Counted from the stretch's first letter, positions 36,506 to 45,364 are shown. The stretch: 57,887 bases of DNA from Butyrivibrio sp. M55 (GCF_900116865.1 NZ_FPCD01000019.1:1-57887), one strand, 5' to 3'. Notes: a model not told the origin generated them from the sequence alone. Numbers and translations: made by a program.

Positions 36506-37804
36506 ATGCTTTTTGGAAATTCTGAGGAAAGACGTTTTGTACTTGGATATGATCTGGGAGAGAAGGTCTCACAGATAAGCTTTCTTGCATCCGATGCGGA
36601 TATGCCGGAAACCTTATCGGTGCTTGCAGGATCCGAACTTTATAACATTCCTACCGTTCTTTGCAAAAAAAATGACGTCAACCAGTGGTTCTATGGAAAA
36701 GAGGCTGTTCGTCACATAGAGGAACAGGACGGCATTCCGGTTTACGGCCTTGTCAGTGCCGCAAGAGAGGGAAAGCCCGTGGTTGTCGGAGACGGAGAAT
36801 ACGATCCGATAGCTCTTTTGACCCTGTTCATAAAAAGAAGTTTATCGCTATTATCAATGGAACTTTCTCTTGATAATGTCGAGGCGATAATGTTTACCAC
36901 GAGATCGCTTGATAACAGGATGATCCAGGTTCTCAATGCGGTGACATCGGCACTTGAGTTTAAGACTGAGAATATTTTTTATCAGAGTCACGAGGAAAGT
37001 TTCTACAATTATATGTTGTACCAACCTGAAGAGCTCATGAATCATACGGTCGTTGCCTGTGATTTTGATATGGAGACTCTGCGTGTGTACGAGATGAATC
37101 TCAATCATAACACGACGCCTGTTGTAGCGACGATTGATGAGAGTACATATGACGACCTTAAGTTTTCCGCAGAGGGCTTCCCTAAGGAGGGCGCGGCTTA
37201 TCACAAGATGTGCGAGAGGCTTGACGATGAGTTTCTGACTGTTATGCAGAAGGTGTGCAGTGAGAAGATAATTTCTACGGTATTTCTTTTGGGCGACGGA
37301 TTCAGGGAAAAGTGGCAAAAGAGATCTTTGGAGTTTTTGTGCAGGACCAGAAGAGTCTTTCAGGGAAACAACATGTTCAGTAAGGGCGCGAGCATAGCGG
37401 CCAGAGAGAGGATTAAACCCACAAAGCCACTAAAGTTCGTATTCCTTGGCGAAGATAAGCTTAAGTCGAATCTTGGAATAAATCTTTTAAAATGCGGAAC
37501 TGAAGTGTACTGTGCACTTCTTGATGCGGGAATAAACTGGTACGAAGCTGAGACGGGAATGGATATTATCATGGATCAGAGCGGTATTCTTAATATCCAG
37601 GTGACGCCGCTTACGGGCAAGATGCCCAAGATGGTGCAGCTGTATCTTGACGGGCTTGAGAAGAGACCGCCCGGAACCACAAGGCTGAAGATTCTCATGA
37701 ATATGAATTCTGTCAGCGAAGTGAACGTGAGGGTGCTTGATATGGGATTTGGAGAGCTTTTCCCTTCATCCGGCAAATCATGGGAACAGATCATAGAACT
37801 TTAA
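36506..37804 (+). CDS. DUF5716-like protein with actin/Hsp70-like signatures
   Basis: A 432-residue soluble protein, 14 bp after the giant gene. Three segments resemble the nucleotide-binding motifs of the actin/Hsp70/hexokinase fold: phosphate-1 VLGYDLGEKVSQIS with Asp16 and Gly18, phosphate-2 VVACDFDMETLRVYEMN near residue 186, and an adenosine-type TVFLLGDGFREKW near 258. It resembles the DUF5716 family, commonly recalled next to DUF5717. The fold and ATP binding are inference. GAGGAAG lies before the ATG. If real, it could act as a chaperone-like ATPase with the scaffold and TPR proteins beside it. Confidence 0.78.
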   Translation: MLFGNSEERRFVLGYDLGEKVSQISFLASDADMPETLSVLAGSELYNIPTVLCKKNDVNQWFYGKEAVRHIEEQDGIPVYGLVSAAREGKPVVVGDGEYDPIALLTLFIKRSLSLLSMELSLDNVEAIMFTTRSLDNRMIQVLNAVTSALEFKTENIFYQSHEESFYNYMLYQPEELMNHTVVACDFDMETLRVYEMNLNHNTTPVVATIDESTYDDLKFSAEGFPKEGAAYHKMCERLDDEFLTVMQKVCSEKIISTVFLLGDGFREKWQKRSLEFLCRTRRVFQGNNMFSKGASIAARERIKPTKPLKFVFLGEDKLKSNLGINLLKCGTEVYCALLDAGINWYEAETGMDIIMDQSGILNIQVTPLTGKMPKMVQLYLDGLEKRPPGTTRLKILMNMNSVSEVNVRVLDMGFGELFPSSGKSWEQIIEL

Positions 37805-37822
37805 TGAAAGTGGGCAGCAGAT

Positions 37823-38677
37823 ATGAATAAACCGATATTGTGCATAGGAACATACGCGCAAACGCCGTTTCATATGGAAAAGATAGGCAGAAATGTCTTC
37901 TGTATAGAAGAGCTGTGCTATTGCATCGTTCAGAACGCCTTTTTGCTCGATGAAGAGAGCTTTGGAGACGATCTTTTTGAATGGATTGAAAAAGAGTGCT
38001 CGCTGGTGAAACTTGCCGACGAGCTCAAGGGTATGGCTTCAAAAAAGTGTTCTGTTGCGGCTCTTGCGGGAACGATCCTTGATTATGTCGGATATAACAC
38101 GCGCAAGGAGATTGAGCGGACGGAGAGCATACTTCGTGAAAACGCGGGTATGGATATTTACAGCAAGAAGCTTGCGAGAGCGGATTTCCTTATGCGGAGC
38201 GAGAAATACAGCATGGCGTTTAAGGAATATGAGTTTTTGCTTGAGAATACGCCGGACATCGATCTTAGCATCAGGGCAAGGATCGAGCACAACGAAGGTG
38301 TGATGTATGCGAGACTTTTTCTTTTCGACAGAGCAGCGGAGCTGTTTATGAAGGCTTATGAAGACGGTAAGAATGAAGAGTCTTATATGCAGTACCTTGC
38401 GGCGCTTCGTATGAAAATGACGGATGAAGAGTACGTGAAGTTTGTTGCTGAGGATAAGCAGGCTTACGAGGCTTCTTTGGAGCTTGAGAAGAAGATGGAT
38501 GAATATTCGGATCTTTATGCCGCAAGTGATGACAACCACGTGATCGGAACGCTCGGCGTATATAAGGCAGAGGGGAAGATGCACGAGTATTATGAGAAGA
38601 TTGGGGAGCTCACTGAGAGCATAAAGGCGAAGTACAGAGAGACGGTTAAGGAGAAGACCGTAGGCTCGAGGAGATAA
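37823..38677 (+). CDS. TPR-like helical protein of unknown function
   Basis: A 284-residue soluble protein with no signal peptide. Residues ~110-200 look like two or three tetratricopeptide-like helix pairs (ARADFLMRSEKYSMAFKEYE; IEHNEGVMYARLFLFDRAAELF; MKAYEDGKNEESYMQYLAAL), and the C-terminal ~80 residues are a charged coiled coil. The N-terminus (MNKPILCIGTYAQTPF) is conserved-looking but not recognised. It lies 18 bp after the actin-like gene and in the same direction, so it is likely a partner or co-chaperone; this is inference. Confidence 0.75.
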   Translation: MNKPILCIGTYAQTPFHMEKIGRNVFCIEELCYCIVQNAFLLDEESFGDDLFEWIEKECSLVKLADELKGMASKKCSVAALAGTILDYVGYNTRKEIERTESILRENAGMDIYSKKLARADFLMRSEKYSMAFKEYEFLLENTPDIDLSIRARIEHNEGVMYARLFLFDRAAELFMKAYEDGKNEESYMQYLAALRMKMTDEEYVKFVAEDKQAYEASLELEKKMDEYSDLYAASDDNHVIGTLGVYKAEGKMHEYYEKIGELTESIKAKYRETVKEKTVGSRR

Positions 38678-38759
38678 GAAATTTCGGACAGTGTATGGAT
38701 TGTGTGTACGATCTTGGTATGGATAAGTTGTTTGCCAAACATGGCAATGGGAGTAAGAT

Positions 38760-39947
38760 ATGGGTTTTCTGGACAAGATTTTTCGTAAGTCCGTGGATGA
38801 TGAGTGGAAAAAGCAGCAGGCTGAGCTTGAGAACTGGAGCGATATAGTTTATACGAGAAAAGACCTCGATATGAACGATCCGGTTCAGCGAAGGGAATAT
38901 ATAGGAAGCTGCCTTCAGCAGATGGAGGAAGCGGCGAGGGAGCTTGACTCTCTTGAGTTTGAGTACAACGATGTCACAAGTCATTTAAGGGATATGGAGG
39001 AGATCAACGCTCTTCCTCCCGAGCAGAGAAAAGAGATTGATGACTGTGCAAGGAAGATTGTCGAAGCAAGGGAATTTCAGGAGAAGTTTGACAAGAGAAA
39101 GAGCAGAATGACGGATGAAGAGTTTGAACGAATGGACAGACTCAAGGACAATGCCAAGGAAGCTGCCGAAAAACTTCTCGACGCCGAGACTTTCCAGAAG
39201 AAGATAAAGAACGATCTTAAGCGTCTTGATTCTGAGCATGAAGCATACGTTTTCAGAGAAGACGATCTGAACGAAACAATTGAAAACTCGAAAAAACTGA
39301 CTGTGACTGTGGGAGTTGTTCTCGTGGTCATGATAGTTTTTCTTTTGATACTCCAATTTGCGTTAAAGCTTAATGTTATCTACGGCTATATGATGCTTAT
39401 TCTTCTTGCGGCGATTGCGATAACCGTGCTCTATGTGCAGAGTACCAACGCACAGGTTGAGCTAAAGAACGTTAAGAAGTCTATATCAAGGCTTATCATG
39501 CTGCAGAATCAGGTTAAGGTCAGATACGTAAACAACACAAATCTTCTTGATTATCTTCGCATGAAATACAGGGTTATGAGCTCAACGGAACTTACGGAGC
39601 TCTACAACAAGTACCTTAGGGAGCGCAAGGAACGCGAGAAAATCGATGATGCGAGAAGGCTCCTTGATTCAAATCAGAAGGATCTTATCTACATGCTGAG
39701 GCATTTCAGGGTGCGTGACCCCGAGATCTGGATTCACCAGGCCGAGGCGCTTCTTAGCCACAATGAAGAGGTCGAGATAAGACACAGCCTCAACGTGCGC
39801 CGCCAGTCACTTAGAAAGCGCATGGAATACAACAGGGACATCGTCGCCGGCAACGCCAAGAACGAAGTCGAAGACATGGCACGCCAGTACCCCGAGTACG
39901 CCCAGGAAATCCTCGATATGGTTTCTAAGTATGAGGATAAGGAGTGA
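38760..39947 (+). CDS. Coiled-coil membrane protein of unknown function
   Basis: A 395-residue protein. Residues ~55-175 are a long charged coiled coil, ~180-230 hold two transmembrane helices with a short hairpin (VGVVLVVMIVFLLIL; YMMLILLAAIAITVLYV), and ~240-395 are a second coiled coil. Both soluble arms probably face the cytoplasm. TGGGAGTAAG precedes the ATG. It ends the four-gene cluster and is the only membrane component, so it may anchor the complex. No family is recognised. Confidence 0.75.
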   Translation: MGFLDKIFRKSVDDEWKKQQAELENWSDIVYTRKDLDMNDPVQRREYIGSCLQQMEEAARELDSLEFEYNDVTSHLRDMEEINALPPEQRKEIDDCARKIVEAREFQEKFDKRKSRMTDEEFERMDRLKDNAKEAAEKLLDAETFQKKIKNDLKRLDSEHEAYVFREDDLNETIENSKKLTVTVGVVLVVMIVFLLILQFALKLNVIYGYMMLILLAAIAITVLYVQSTNAQVELKNVKKSISRLIMLQNQVKVRYVNNTNLLDYLRMKYRVMSSTELTELYNKYLRERKEREKIDDARRLLDSNQKDLIYMLRHFRVRDPEIWIHQAEALLSHNEEVEIRHSLNVRRQSLRKRMEYNRDIVAGNAKNEVEDMARQYPEYAQEILDMVSKYEDKE

Positions 39948-40060
39948 TGTAGGAGAGGTGCACGGGGGGACGAGGTGGTAAGAGGTAATTAGATAGGGAA
40001 CTCGTTGCGAGATTGAGGGCCTTTGGGCGAAAGCGGAGGATAATTGGTGGCAAGAAAAAG
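39948..40060. other. Purine-rich intergenic stretch
   Basis: G/A-rich sequence without a gene, promoter or terminator that I can support; it leads into the tandem hairpin repeats. Confidence 0.3.
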
Positions 40061-40335
40061 AAGGATATGACTTTTTTGATGGGAGAAGCTAAAAAAGTCA
40101 TATGAATTTAGGAAGAATCCTTGGTGAGAAAGAGAAATATATGACTTTTTTTGAAGGAAGAAGCTAAAAAGGTCATATGAATTCGGGAATAATCTCTGAT
40201 GAGAAAGAGAAATATATGACTTTTTTTGAGGGAAGAAGCTAAAAAAGTCATATGAATTCGGGAAGAATCCTTGGTGAGAAAGAGAAAAGCATGACCTTTT
40301 TGAATGAAATAAATAAGAAAAGTCATATAGGGTAT
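40061..40335. repeat. Four tandem ~75-bp hairpin-forming repeats
   Basis: Four copies begin at about 40061, 40137, 40212 and 40287 with a period of 74-75 bp. Each contains an inverted pair of type ATATGACTTTTTT ... AAAAAAGTCATAT (for example 40065-40077 with 40091-40103) with a purine-rich loop. The units are joined by a conserved linker ending GAGAAAGAGAA. Copies 2 and 3 are nearly identical; copy 4 has diverged but keeps pairing. There are no unique spacers, so this is not CRISPR. It lies between the four-gene cluster and the SprT-like gene. Confidence 0.85.
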
Positions 40336-40403
40336 TTTTTCAAGATTAAGTTGTCATGAATAATTCAGGCTATTTTATTTAACGGTTATTGGTATTTTTG
40401 ATT

Positions 40404-40967
40404 ATGAAAGATTTTGATTATTTAAGGGAACAATGCATTCAAGAGGTTACTTGCCTTGGTATAGAGCTTGGCAAGATTGCCTTGTGGTCTGTAAACAGAA
40501 GAGCTAAGACTCGCTGGGGATTGTGCAGGTTAAAGAGGGACGGAAGTTATGAGATAGAAATTGCAGAGTGCTTGCTCGTTGATGACAGGATTTCGGAAAA
40601 AGCCTGCAAGGAAACAATCATTCATGAGCTTCTTCATACCTGCAAAGGTTGCATGCGGCATACGGGAAGATGGAAGCAGTATGCCGAACTTATGAATCGT
40701 GCTTATGGTTATAATATAAAACGAGTGACCGAAGGCTGTGAGAAAGGCGTTGAGAATCATAAAGTTTCAGAAATGGCGGTAAAGTACGTGTTCACCTGCA
40801 GAGGTTGCGGCGCCACAATCTATCGCAAGCGCGACAGCAAGTTTACAAGGAACTATCGGCACTACGGCTGTGCCAAGTGCGGAGCCGTAGCATGGTCGAG
40901 GAAGACTGTGAATTCAAGCGCATCTGAGGTGGCTTCATATATAAATATGATTAGGCCACAGGAATAG
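40404..40967 (+). CDS. SprT-like zinc metalloprotein
   Basis: A 187-residue protein of the SprT/YgjP-like group. The metalloprotease motif H74-E75-L-L-H78 lies in IIHELLHTC, followed by a third His in RHTGRW. The C-terminal half carries two Cys pairs (FTCRGCGA and YGCAKCGA) that form a zinc ribbon. Members of this family include eukaryotic Spartan, which digests DNA-protein crosslinks; the bacterial role is unsettled. The ATG at 40404 has no clear ribosome site; a TTG at 40389 is the only earlier in-frame option. It follows the tandem hairpin repeats. Confidence 0.85.
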   Translation: MKDFDYLREQCIQEVTCLGIELGKIALWSVNRRAKTRWGLCRLKRDGSYEIEIAECLLVDDRISEKACKETIIHELLHTCKGCMRHTGRWKQYAELMNRAYGYNIKRVTEGCEKGVENHKVSEMAVKYVFTCRGCGATIYRKRDSKFTRNYRHYGCAKCGAVAWSRKTVNSSASEVASYINMIRPQE

Positions 40968-41098
40968 GAATGTAAGAGGTTGTGAGAGATTTAATTGCTC
41001 ATAGACTGCTTATTTAGATAAAGTTTTACAATGAGCAGAAGTGAGAAGCAACTGCCTATATCAAGAAAATAGGAAACATAAATGACAGAAATACTATT

Positions 41099-41141
41099 AC
41101 ACCGTCCGGATCGAAGAATCGTTTCAGGCGGTGTTTTATTT
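41099..41141 (+). terminator. Probable terminator after the SprT-like gene
   Basis: ACACCGTC pairs with GGCGGTGT (8 bp, one G-T pair) around a ~20-nt loop, followed by TTTTATTT. Confidence 0.55.
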
Positions 41142-41177
41142 AAGAAAACATTGATTGAAAGTGTAAGGAAAGGCTGC

Positions 41178-41193
41178 CGCACTAATTAGTGCG
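41178..41193. promoter_or_regulatory. 16-bp perfect palindrome
   Basis: CGCACTAATTAGTGCG is exactly self-complementary and lies 65 bp before the start of the polytopic membrane protein gene. It looks like a dimeric repressor site; no regulator is identified. Confidence 0.5.
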
Positions 41194-41258
41194 ATTGCCC
41201 ACCGCTAACTTTGATCAGCTTTTTCGGATATACTTGCAGAATAAAAGGAGATTATTTT

Positions 41259-43523
41259 ATGGGACAAATAGAAGAATTGGAGAGAGAACTTGAGTCGATC
41301 AAGTATCAGGTTGGGCAGATTCAACTTGCTTTATCCCGGGTATCGCATGTTGTTGCGGATGTTAAAGCGGAACAGAACGGAATGCATCAGCAGTTGCAGC
41401 AGGCGAATATGCAAATAAGATCTATGCAGCATCAGCAGCAGATGCAAGCAAATATACAACCGCAACAGGCGCAAACAAATATGCAGTCACAGGGAGTGCA
41501 GTATCAATATCAGCGGGTGCAGAGTCAGATTACACCTCAGCCAATGCAGAATCAGTCGCAGGCACAATTTGCAAATCAACCTATACAGAATCAGCCGCAG
41601 GCACAATTCGCAAATCAACCAATGCAGAATCAGTCGCAGGCACAATTTGCGAATCAATCTATACAGCCTCAACAGCCATTTCAGAATTATGCGGCCGGAA
41701 AGAAAAATTCTACAGAGTCGTGGATTGGTAAGCATTTGATGGGAGTTCTTGCAAGTGTATTGGTTTTCATAGCACTTATTTTGTTTGCAAGTCTCATAAT
41801 TCCTTACCTTAACGATGCTGTCAAAATTGGAATGATGTTTACGGTTAGTATTGCGCTTACAAGCTTTGCATTTTATGAGCACAAAAAGCGGCCGGATAAT
41901 ACCTTTTTTACGGCCTTGCTCGCATGTGGACTTGGTTGCAGCTATCTGTCGATACTCGTGACCAGAATTTACTTCAAAGCTATCAGTGACGTTATCATGT
42001 ACGTCCTCTTGCTTGTCTGGGGAGGAGTTATTCTGAACATGGGCAAAAAAGAGAGCAGACTCTTTCAGGCTATCGGCAATTCGGGCTACATTATTTCTGC
42101 GCTTCTTGCATGGAATATGGAAGATAAGGCCATGGTTCTACCTATTTTGATTTACCTTATCGTTATGGGTGCTGCTTTCCAGTATAATTTCAGGAAGAGC
42201 TACGGACAGCGAATAGTGCAAAGTTGCATAAATATGGGAATTATACTTTATTTTGCAACAAGGATCGGAAATAATGTTGAAAAATGCGTTCCGCTTACTG
42301 TTTCTGCAATTCTTATTGTGGTTATAAGTGCTGTATATTTTGCATGTTCAATTTATGGAGAAAAGCTGATAAAAGATAAGAATAGATTCTTTTTTGCTCC
42401 TGTAAGTGCGGTTGTATTCTATGTTTCATACCTTCTACTTGCGGATTGCTTAGATTTGCCAAAATGGATCAGCCTTACGGTGTTCTTTGCGGTTGCGGTT
42501 ATTGCGGAAGTTGTAGCTTTTATGCAGCGGAGCGAAGTCGAGGACGATACAGTATTACTTTTGAAAAACATTTGGATAATTGCCTGGTTCGCCGTTGCCG
42601 AGTTTGCTACTTTTATTTTATATAATGATTTTTTCAACACCGGAGCTCTTTTCGTTGCACTTCTTCCGTTGGCTGTTTATGGCGCAAAGAAGGAACACAA
42701 TCTGTTTAGAAATCAGGCGCTTATATTGGCAGCACTGATGACGGCGTTGGAAGTAGCGGATAAACTGAATATTGTTTTCTGCTCGGTAGCACTGGTTTAT
42801 GCGATTATTGTTGTGGCAATGGAAGGATTTATTGTCAATAAGTCTGTTTATTATAAAACCATTTATTTTATCTATGTTCAGGTATGTATCGCGCTTCTCT
42901 TTTGCACTGTTTCGGACAAATACACGCATTATGACAGTGAATTCAGGCTTATGTTTACAATAATTCCAATGGGAATATTTAACGCGCTTATGCGAGTGCT
43001 TAAGTTTGACAGGGACGACAACGGAATAAGCAACAAGTCGGTTCTGCTGGGGCTCGATGTTATAAATGCGATAGGGATACTGGTAGGACTTTATAACATT
43101 ATTGAGATTGACGGGGCTCTTCCTCAGGGAATAAATATTGCCTTTACGACAGCATTGGCTTGCATTAATATTCGCAGACATTTTGCAGGAAGCAGTGGCG
43201 AAAAACTTTACGCGGGAATCAAGTTTGGAATCATTCTGCTGTTTTCACTTATCGCTTATGATGCGGCTGGATATATCATCAGCGTTGCAACTCTGGCCTT
43301 TGCAATACTGTGCATATTTATTGGATTCAACAAGATCTTTGGGGCAAAAGAGCTCCGAATATATGGACTTGTTCTGTCTATGATATGTGTTGTTAAGTTC
43401 ATCATGATCGATATTACTTATGAAAATACAATCGGACGCGCAATAAGCTTCCTCATCAGTGGAATACTGTGCTTTGCAATCAGTGCACTCTACAACCATT
43501 TCGAAAAACAAGGCCAAGACTAA
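41259..43523 (+). CDS. Large polytopic membrane protein with Gln-rich N-terminal tail (DUF2339-like)
   Basis: A 754-residue protein. Residues 1-45 are a coiled coil (EELERELESIKYQVGQIQ). Residues ~50-155 are low complexity, rich in Gln, Asn, Met and Pro, with three near-copies of a 16-residue unit (NQSQAQFANQPMQNQP-type). From ~165 to the end there are about 18-20 closely packed transmembrane helices. The layout fits DUF2339-type membrane proteins, whose function is unknown. The ATG at 41259 has AAAAGGAG upstream; the frame opens 16 codons earlier without a site. A 251-bp inverted-repeat element follows. Confidence 0.75.
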   Translation: MGQIEELERELESIKYQVGQIQLALSRVSHVVADVKAEQNGMHQQLQQANMQIRSMQHQQQMQANIQPQQAQTNMQSQGVQYQYQRVQSQITPQPMQNQSQAQFANQPIQNQPQAQFANQPMQNQSQAQFANQSIQPQQPFQNYAAGKKNSTESWIGKHLMGVLASVLVFIALILFASLIIPYLNDAVKIGMMFTVSIALTSFAFYEHKKRPDNTFFTALLACGLGCSYLSILVTRIYFKAISDVIMYVLLLVWGGVILNMGKKESRLFQAIGNSGYIISALLAWNMEDKAMVLPILIYLIVMGAAFQYNFRKSYGQRIVQSCINMGIILYFATRIGNNVEKCVPLTVSAILIVVISAVYFACSIYGEKLIKDKNRFFFAPVSAVVFYVSYLLLADCLDLPKWISLTVFFAVAVIAEVVAFMQRSEVEDDTVLLLKNIWIIAWFAVAEFATFILYNDFFNTGALFVALLPLAVYGAKKEHNLFRNQALILAALMTALEVADKLNIVFCSVALVYAIIVVAMEGFIVNKSVYYKTIYFIYVQVCIALLFCTVSDKYTHYDSEFRLMFTIIPMGIFNALMRVLKFDRDDNGISNKSVLLGLDVINAIGILVGLYNIIEIDGALPQGINIAFTTALACINIRRHFAGSSGEKLYAGIKFGIILLFSLIAYDAAGYIISVATLAFAILCIFIGFNKIFGAKELRIYGLVLSMICVVKFIMIDITYENTIGRAISFLISGILCFAISALYNHFEKQGQD

Positions 43524-43554
43524 GGAGATTGCTTTCAAGAGGAAAAATGTACTG

Positions 43555-43805
43555 TAAATTTTGCCATAATCTACGCTGTGGGCATATAAGGGCGGTTTTT
43601 TAGTATTTGAGTATTTTGTTTCATTCAAGAGTATAAAAAATTAAAGGCGTTTATTCCGTTTTCGTTCCACTGTTTGAGCCCGCTTGCGGGCGAGTTTGGA
43701 ACGAGGAATAAACACCTTTAATTTTTTATACCTTGAATGTCAAAATACGAAATAACTAAAAAACCGCCCTTATATGCCCACAGCGCAATTCATAGCACAA
43801 ATTTA
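43555..43805. repeat. 251-bp long inverted-repeat element
   Basis: A long imperfect palindrome with arms of about 125 bp. It includes a perfect 31-bp match (43574-43604 with 43755-43785) and a tip hairpin GCCCG-CTTG-CGGGC at 43678-43691. Differences near the outer ends are mostly transitions. It occupies the gap between the polytopic membrane protein and the purF promoter; no open frame with a ribosome site is seen. Its architecture parallels the 671-bp element at 20325, though the arm sequences are not clearly the same. Confidence 0.85.
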
Positions 43806-43855
43806 GCTCCTGCCTGACAATGTATAAAGCCAATAAGTTCTGATTGAATCGGGCT

Positions 43856-43864
43856 TGATATAAT
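43856..43864 (+). promoter_or_regulatory. Extended -10 promoter of purF
   Basis: TGATATAAT is an extended -10 element (TG-N-TATAAT) with no good -35 at the proper distance. It lies ~55 bp before the purF start and just after the inverted-repeat element. Confidence 0.5.
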
Positions 43865-43918
43865 GTTAAAATGTTCGGTGTTTGAGGTTATTTTTTTCTT
43901 TAAAAACAAGGAGAACAA

Positions 43919-45364
43919 ATGAATTACGAAGGTAGGACTGAGAATTACAAGCGTCTTGGTGAAGAATGCGGAGTTTTTGGTATGTATGATTTTGACGGTG
44001 GTGATGTAGCCGGCTCTATATACTACGGACTCGTTTCACTTCAGCACAGAGGACAGGAAAGCTGCGGTATTGCCGTTAGCGACACGAACGGACCGAAGGG
44101 AAAAGTGACAAGCCATAAGGATATGGGACTTGTAAATGAAGCTTTTACCCCGGAGATATTGGACACTTTAAAGGGAGACATCGGAGTAGGCCACGTAAGA
44201 TACTCAACTGCAGGCAGCAGCACACGTGAGAATGCGCAGCCGCTTGTTCTAAACTACGTAAAAGGCACCTTGGCACTTGCACATAACGGTAACCTTGTCA
44301 ATGCACCGGAGCTTCGTCATGAGCTCGAATACACAGGTGCGATCTTTCAGACAACAATCGATTCAGAAGTAATTGCATATCATATTGCCAGAGAGAGACT
44401 TGCGACAAAGTCTGTAGAAGAGGCAGTTGGAAAGGCTATGCTCAAGATAAAGGGAGCGTATAGCCTTGTTATCATGTCACCGAGAAAACTTATCGGTGCA
44501 AGAGATCCTTACGGATTTAAGCCCCTTGTTATAGGAAGAAGAGAGAACTGCTACATACTTGCTTCCGAGACATGCGCGCTTGACACAGTCGGAGCTACTT
44601 TTATCCGTGATGTTGAACCGGGTGAGATAGTTACTATTTCTCCGGAATTCGGAATTCAGTCCGACAAGAGCATGTGCATTCCAAAGGAAAAACATGCAAG
44701 ATGTATTTTTGAATATATTTATTTTGCCCGTCCCGACAGCACAATCGACAACATCAGCGTATACGACGCCAGAATTGCTGCAGGTAGATTCCTTGCAATG
44801 GATTCACCTATCGATGCGGATCTCGTTGTAGGCGTTCCCGAGTCAGGTAATGTTGCGGCACTCGGATATGCAATGCAGTCAGGAATTCCTTACGGACAGG
44901 CATTTGTAAAGAACTCTTATATAGGAAGAACATTCATTAAGCCCAAGCAGAAGAACAGAGAATCAAGCGTTCAGGTTAAGCTCAATGCACTCGGAAGTGC
45001 GGTTGAGGGCAAAAGAATCATCATGATCGATGACTCTATCGTAAGAGGAACAACTTCAGACCGTATCGTAAGAATGCTTCGCGATGCCGGTGCAAAAGAA
45101 GTACATATGAGAGTAAGTTCACCTCCGTTCTTGTGGCCCTGCTATTTTGGAACCGACGTTCCTGCAAGAGACCAGCTTATCGCTTATAATAGAAATGTCG
45201 ATGATATCTGCAAGATAATCGGAGCGGATTCACTTGCTTATCTCGGAATAGAGAGACTTGAAGAGATGGTTGGCGGAAACCTCGGCATCTGTAAGGGATG
45301 CTTTACAGGTTCTTATCCCGTTACACCACCTACAGAGGATATCAGAGGAGAATTTGAGAAGTAA
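43919..45364 (+). CDS. purF: Amidophosphoribosyltransferase
   Basis: PurF makes phosphoribosylamine from PRPP and glutamine, the first step of purine synthesis. The 481-residue precursor has a 16-residue propeptide before the nucleophile Cys17 (EECGVFGMYDF), the glutaminase domain (LQHRGQES; VRYSTAGSS) and a phosphoribosyltransferase domain with the PRPP loop IIMIDDSIVRGTT. Cysteines in ARCIFEYIYF, WPCYFGTD and GICKGCF match the four ligands of the oxygen-sensitive 4Fe-4S form of B. subtilis. AAGGAGAAC precedes the ATG. Confidence 0.97.
   Translation: MNYEGRTENYKRLGEECGVFGMYDFDGGDVAGSIYYGLVSLQHRGQESCGIAVSDTNGPKGKVTSHKDMGLVNEAFTPEILDTLKGDIGVGHVRYSTAGSSTRENAQPLVLNYVKGTLALAHNGNLVNAPELRHELEYTGAIFQTTIDSEVIAYHIARERLATKSVEEAVGKAMLKIKGAYSLVIMSPRKLIGARDPYGFKPLVIGRRENCYILASETCALDTVGATFIRDVEPGEIVTISPEFGIQSDKSMCIPKEKHARCIFEYIYFARPDSTIDNISVYDARIAAGRFLAMDSPIDADLVVGVPESGNVAALGYAMQSGIPYGQAFVKNSYIGRTFIKPKQKNRESSVQVKLNALGSAVEGKRIIMIDDSIVRGTTSDRIVRMLRDAGAKEVHMRVSSPPFLWPCYFGTDVPARDQLIAYNRNVDDICKIIGADSLAYLGIERLEEMVGGNLGICKGCFTGSYPVTPPTEDIRGEFEK

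Noticed and set aside
35805..36590. 261-codon minus-strand open frame opposite the giant DUF5717-like gene
   Set aside because: The plus-strand frame is continuous through it and the predicted peptide has no recognisable features.
40108..40326. Minus-strand frame encoding a 25-residue repeat within the tandem hairpins
   Set aside because: The repeat in the peptide only reflects the 75-bp DNA period; one unit is 74 bp, which breaks the frame, and no ribosome site is seen.
40061..40335. CRISPR array
   Set aside because: The whole ~75-bp unit repeats with no unique spacers, and there are no cas genes.
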